Source of the DNA: an uncultured Leucobacter sp.
Lineage (GTDB): Bacteria; Actinomycetota; Actinomycetes; Actinomycetales; Microbacteriaceae
NCBI GenBank assembly: GCA_937967375.1
Contig: CALCJF010000031.1
Location: forward strand, 1-52,997
DNA length: 52,997 bases
Direction of reading: 5' to 3'
The notes under the pieces are model-generated. The model did no database searches. It saw only the letters and a program-made list of their open reading frames with translations, and was not told the DNA's origin. This document shows positions 49,997 to 52,997 of this stretch, piece after piece. The translations under genes and the position numbers were made by a program. Within the stretch, counting starts at the first letter, position 1. The number at the start of each line of letters is the position of its first letter.

Positions 49997-50979
49997 GGTC
50001 GCGGCGATTTTCTGTGAGCAGACGTGTTCTTCGGCCGGTGGCCGGGGCGGTGCTCGTCGCCGCGGTGATGCTCGGGTTGGGTGCGTGCGATCCAACGCCC
50101 GAGAGGTCGCCAGCCGGGCCGATCGTGATCGCCAGTGGTGGCACGACAGGCGTGTACTACCAGTACGGAAAGCATCTTGCAGAGGTGCTTTCGCGTGACC
50201 TTGACGAGCAGTTCGTCGTGGCAGAAACTGCGGGTTCGATCGATAATCTGCTGCGCATCGGCGCAGGTGAGGCCACGCTCGGCTTCGCGCAGAGCGACGC
50301 GGCGGCGAGCGCGGTCGAGGGTAGTGGCACCTTTGACCGAGCGGTGCCGCTTCGTGCGATTGCGAGGCTCTACGACGAATACGTGCACGTCGTGGTGCGG
50401 CGAGATTCTGACATCGAGGATCTCACCGATCTCGTGGGCAGAAAGGTCTCGCTGGGTGCGAAGAACTCGGGGGTGAATCTCGTCGCGATGCGAGTGCTCG
50501 AGGCGGCGAGCGTCGACGCTGGTGCGGTTTCGAATGCCGGGCTCGGGCCTGACGCGTCGATCGAGGCGCTGCGCAGCGGGCAGATCGACGCGTTCTTCTG
50601 GGTTGGCGGGGTGCCGACCCCGGGCCTCGAGAAACTGTCTGCTGACACCCCGATCAGACTGCTGCCGATCGAGGCTGAGACCGTCGAGGCGCTCAACCGC
50701 GAGCACAGCGGCGCCTATCGGGTCTCTGAGTTTCCGCTCGGGTCTTATGGATGGGAGACGCCGACGGTCACCATGACGGTGCCGAACTATCTCGTCGTCG
50801 CTGAGAATGCGCCGGCGGCACTGGTGCGCTCGGTGACCGAGGCGCTCTTCACCTCGCGCACCGAACTCGCGCAGCAGGTTCCGGCTGCGGCACTGCTCGA
50901 CCGCAGACAGGCGATTTTCACCGACCCTATCGAGCTTCACCCGGGCGCCGCAGACTACTACGTCGATACGAAGCGCTGA
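49993..50979 (+). CDS. TAXI-family solute-binding lipoprotein, probable kinase co-sensor
   Basis: 328 aa. Signal ends with LGLGAC-D (lipobox). TAXI features: IASGGTTGVYYQYGKHLAEV, AGSIDNLLRIGAGEATLGFA, QSD, GRKVSLGAKNSGVNLVAMRV and GWETPTVTMTVPNYLVV. TAXI proteins are binding proteins of TRAP transporters for glutamate, 2-oxoglutarate and related acids, but no TRAP membrane subunit is here. GTG overlaps the kinase stop by 4 bases, so it is translated with the kinase. A role as ligand-binding partner of the kinase, rather than a transporter subunit, is the simplest reading. Confidence 0.85.
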   Translation: MRSRRFSVSRRVLRPVAGAVLVAAVMLGLGACDPTPERSPAGPIVIASGGTTGVYYQYGKHLAEVLSRDLDEQFVVAETAGSIDNLLRIGAGEATLGFAQSDAAASAVEGSGTFDRAVPLRAIARLYDEYVHVVVRRDSDIEDLTDLVGRKVSLGAKNSGVNLVAMRVLEAASVDAGAVSNAGLGPDASIEALRSGQIDAFFWVGGVPTPGLEKLSADTPIRLLPIEAETVEALNREHSGAYRVSEFPLGSYGWETPTVTMTVPNYLVVAENAPAALVRSVTEALFTSRTELAQQVPAAALLDRRQAIFTDPIELHPGAADYYVDTKR

Positions 50980-50991
50980 TCCTCGCACAAT

Positions 50992-51008
50992 CTCAAGAAA
51001 CCCTCAAG
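50992..51008. promoter_or_regulatory. Direct repeat CTCAAG-N5-CTCAAG upstream of gluA
   Basis: Two identical CTCAAG half-sites 11 bases apart, inside an 8-bp inverted repeat (CAATCTCA at 50988 and TGAGATTG at 51014). The same repeat lies before the response regulator gene (47750). Confidence 0.55.
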
Positions 51009-51066
51009 GGGCGTGAGATTGCGCTCGTACCTGCCTAGCGTAGGAGCCACTCGTCCGAACTATTCA

Positions 51067-51116
51067 ACGAAGAATGCGACGAAGGTCCCCCTCGCGGGCT
51101 GCCGCTCATTCTTCGT
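51067..51116 (+). promoter_or_regulatory. Leader stem-loop before gluA
   Basis: ACGAAGAATG (51067-51076) and its exact complement (51107-51116) around a 30-base loop rich in G and C. It ends 27 bases before the gluA start. A role in mRNA stability or attenuation is possible. Confidence 0.4.
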
Positions 51117-51143
51117 GAGGCAACGAAGCATGAGGAAGCCAAT

Positions 51144-51956
51144 ATGAGCGCATCGCCCGCAGACCACGCTGCTGAGCGCGTGGGCAATACCACCGCGATT
51201 CGGGTGCACGGCAACGACCGCGATCCGCTCGTGGTTGTCTCAGGTGTGAACAAGCACTACGGCGATTTGCACGTGCTCAACGACATCAACACGACCGTCG
51301 GTCGCGGCGAGGTGGTCGTGGTGCTGGGCCCCTCGGGTTCGGGCAAGTCGACACTGTGCCGTGCGATCAACCGCCTTGAGACGATCGACTCTGGCACCAT
51401 CACGATCGACGGAGTTGCGCTGCCCGAAGAGGGCAAAGATCTCGCGCACCTGCGTGCCGACGTGGGCATGGTGTTTCAATCGTTCAACCTCTTCGCGCAC
51501 AAGACGATTCTCGAGAACGTCACGCTCGGCCCGATCAAGGTGCGTGGTCTCAAGAAGAAAGAGGCAGAGGATCGCGCCATGATGCTGCTTGAGCGGGTCG
51601 GCATCGCGAATCAAGCGAAGAAGCTGCCGGCGCAGCTCTCTGGCGGTCAGCAGCAGCGTGCTGCGATCGCCAGATCGCTCGCGATGCAGCCGAAACTGAT
51701 TCTGCTCGATGAGCCGACCTCGGCACTCGACCCCGAGATGATCAACGAGGTGCTCGACACCATGATCGGCCTTGCAAACGATGGCATGACCATGGTGACG
51801 GTGACCCACGAGATGGGCTTTGCGCGACGCGCTGCCGATCGCATCTTGTTTATGGCCGACGGCCAGATCGTTGAAGAGGCAACCCCCGAGCAGTTCTTCA
51901 CCGATCCGCAGACTTCGAGAGCGCAGGACTTCCTTTCGAAGATTCTGGGGCACTGA
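51144..51956 (+). CDS. gluA: Glutamate-type amino-acid ABC transporter ATP-binding protein
   Basis: 270 aa; an N-terminal extension of about 28 residues precedes the ATPase core. Walker A GPSGSGKST, Q-loop FQSFNLFAHKTILENV, signature LSGGQQQRAAIARSLA, Walker B LILLDEPTSALDPEM, H-loop VTHEMGFAR. The GHLRADVGMVFQ-like region (LAHLRADVGMVFQSFNLFAH) and PxQFFTDPQTSRAQDFLSKI end are typical of the polar amino-acid (GlnQ/GluA) branch. The binding protein follows; permease genes gluC/gluD probably lie beyond the right edge. GAGGA lies 8 bases before the ATG. Confidence 0.9.
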   Translation: MSASPADHAAERVGNTTAIRVHGNDRDPLVVVSGVNKHYGDLHVLNDINTTVGRGEVVVVLGPSGSGKSTLCRAINRLETIDSGTITIDGVALPEEGKDLAHLRADVGMVFQSFNLFAHKTILENVTLGPIKVRGLKKKEAEDRAMMLLERVGIANQAKKLPAQLSGGQQQRAAIARSLAMQPKLILLDEPTSALDPEMINEVLDTMIGLANDGMTMVTVTHEMGFARRAADRILFMADGQIVEEATPEQFFTDPQTSRAQDFLSKILGH

Positions 51957-52047
51957 CAGACTCGGGTCGCACCAGCGGCCCGTACCAAACCGCGAAGCGG
52001 AAACAGCGGGGCCGAGATCATCGGCTTCACCGATTAGGAAGCAGGAA

Positions 52048-52914
52048 ATGATGCGATTCACGAAATACGCAGCAGCTATTGCGGCCGCGGGCGCCCTGGT
52101 GCTTGCCGGTTGTTCGGGCGGTGGTGCTGCTCCCGAAGAACCCACCGTCAAGGAAGACGTGACGTTTGAAGCCGGCACGACCATGGCGAAGCTGCATGAC
52201 GCAGGCAAGATCACGGTCGGCACGAAGTTTGATCAGCCGCTGTTCGGGCTGATGGGGCTCGACGGAAAGCCCGAGGGCTTCGATGTTGAGGTCGCGAAGA
52301 TCATCGCCGGCGAGCTCGGCATCTCGCCCGACAACATTGAGTGGGTCGAGGCAGTCTCGGCGAACCGCGAGCCATTCATTGAGAATGGCGAGGTCGACAT
52401 TGTCGTTGCGACGTACACGATCAATGACAAGCGCAAAGAGGTCGTCTCGTTTGCGGGCCCATACTACGTGGCTGGCCAGGATCTGCTCGTGCTCGCAGGC
52501 AACCCCGACGGTATCAAGGGCATCGACGATGTGAAGGGCAAGAAGGTCTGCTCGGTCACCGGCTCGACCTCGGCGCAGAACCTGAAAGACGCGGGGGTTG
52601 AGGTTATCGAGACCGACACCTACTCGAACTGCTTGACGCCGCTGCGCCAGGGCGAGGTGGTCGCGGTGTCGACTGACAACGTGATTCTCGCCGGACTCTC
52701 CGATCAGAACCCTGGCGAGTTCGAGGTTGTCGACAACCCCTTCACCGAGGAGCCCTACGGCATCGGCCTGAAGAAAGACGACACCGACTTCCGCAACTTC
52801 ATCAACGACACGCTCGAGAAGTCGTTCGAAGACGGTAGCTGGGCGAAGGCTTGGGAAGGCACGGCAGGCAAGGTGCTGTCGACCCCGACGCCGCCGAAGA
52901 TCGACCGCTACTGA
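52048..52914 (+). CDS. gluB: Glutamate-type ABC transporter binding lipoprotein
   Basis: 288 aa from ATG 52048 (ATG 52051 is an alternative; AGGA nearby). Lipobox LVLAGC-S. SBP_bac_3 family: ITVGTKFDQPLFGLMGLDGK, GFDVEVAKIIAGELGI, ENGEVDIVVATYTINDKRKE, GKKVCSVTGSTSAQNL. Cysteines in KKVCSV and YSNCLTPL probably form the disulfide seen in glutamate-binding relatives. It captures the amino acid for the GluA-driven transporter. A hairpin follows 12 bases after the stop, so binding-protein mRNA may be more abundant than that of the permeases. Confidence 0.9.
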   Translation: MMRFTKYAAAIAAAGALVLAGCSGGGAAPEEPTVKEDVTFEAGTTMAKLHDAGKITVGTKFDQPLFGLMGLDGKPEGFDVEVAKIIAGELGISPDNIEWVEAVSANREPFIENGEVDIVVATYTINDKRKEVVSFAGPYYVAGQDLLVLAGNPDGIKGIDDVKGKKVCSVTGSTSAQNLKDAGVEVIETDTYSNCLTPLRQGEVVAVSTDNVILAGLSDQNPGEFEVVDNPFTEEPYGIGLKKDDTDFRNFINDTLEKSFEDGSWAKAWEGTAGKVLSTPTPPKIDRY

Positions 52915-52926
52915 GCGAAGGGATCA

Positions 52927-52956
52927 GGATCGGGTGGCCGAAGGGCCGCCCGATCC
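52927..52956 (+). terminator. Hairpin downstream of gluB
   Basis: A 13-bp stem (GGATCGGGTGGCC and GGCCGCCCGATCC, one G-U pair) with a 4-base loop, no U-tract. Probably an intra-operon hairpin that favours gluB over later genes. The last 41 bases of the window hold no recognisable feature. Confidence 0.6.
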
Positions 52957-52997
52957 TCGCCCCGGGCCTTGGCTTCCCGGGCTTCGGCCCGCTCCCG

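Noticed and set aside
49858..50988. 376-codon minus-strand frame across the TAXI gene
   Set aside because: Shadow of the TAXI gene, which has a clear lipobox and family motifs.
51240..52223. 327-codon minus-strand frame across gluA
   Set aside because: Shadow; gluA has all ABC ATPase motifs on the plus strand.
1..52997. CRISPR arrays, rRNA genes, phage structural genes
   Set aside because: None seen: no regularly spaced identical repeats, no rRNA sequence, no capsid, tail or terminase-like proteins.

Overview
The window looks like chromosomal DNA of a high-GC Gram-positive actinobacterium, most likely Microbacteriaceae (a Leucobacter-like organism). This rests on the gene set (mycothiol synthase, CarD, SenX3/RegX3, PdtaS, an Rv3235-like protein, a protein O-mannosyltransferase, ESAT-6/WXG100-like proteins), strong G/C at third codon positions, many GTG/TTG starts, and many genes that appear to be transcribed leaderless (a TAnnnT box 6-7 bases before the start codon). 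The genus cannot be fixed without a database search.

Layout. Positions 1-4620 are an accessory, defence-like stretch: fragments of a BenE-type permease and of an Abi-family protein meet head-on, then comes a decayed IS481-type transposase, then one intact 1068-aa protein that joins a Cap4/DUF4297-like nuclease signature to an NB-ARC-type STAND NTPase. A tRNA-Pro(CGG) gene with its own terminator closes the stretch. Positions 4.9-11.3 kb hold a secreted 3D-domain protein, a two-component system with a DUF4097 protein, an Nramp manganese transporter, and a hydrolase-GntR pair. Positions 11.4-27.8 kb form a phosphate region: pstSCAB, mutT1-ppk, glnR-mshD, and senX3-regX3 divergent from phoU. GTTCAC direct repeats (Pho boxes) lie before pstS, before ppk and between senX3 and phoU. 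Interspersed are ygfZ, gpmA, carD, a lipoprotein and a VOC protein. Positions 28.0-33.4 kb hold cysS-rlmB and metN-metI-metQ.

Positions 33.5-41.3 kb hold the Rv3235-like gene, pdtaS, a PspC/LiaF-like membrane operon divergent from a PspC-fused kinase with its regulator (a second LiaFSR-like system), and a protein O-mannosyltransferase. proS follows. Between proS and nusA sits a four-gene module: ESAT-6-like protein, small helical protein, 577-aa DUF1023-type alpha/beta hydrolase, lipoprotein. It resembles a type VII-secreted lipase effector with its partners and a membrane-anchored immunity protein, without secretion machinery nearby. After nusA come an OmpR-type regulator, a histidine kinase and a TAXI solute-binding lipoprotein in one overlapping operon, followed by glutamate-type ABC transporter genes (gluA, gluB).

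Most noteworthy: (1) the nuclease-STAND protein; (2) the T7SS lipase-like module; (3) the kinase/regulator/TAXI operon, where the same CTCAAR-N5-CTCAAG direct repeat occurs upstream of the regulator gene and upstream of gluA, suggesting that a TAXI-sensed ligand controls glutamate-type uptake. All function assignments come from reading motifs by eye; no searches were run.
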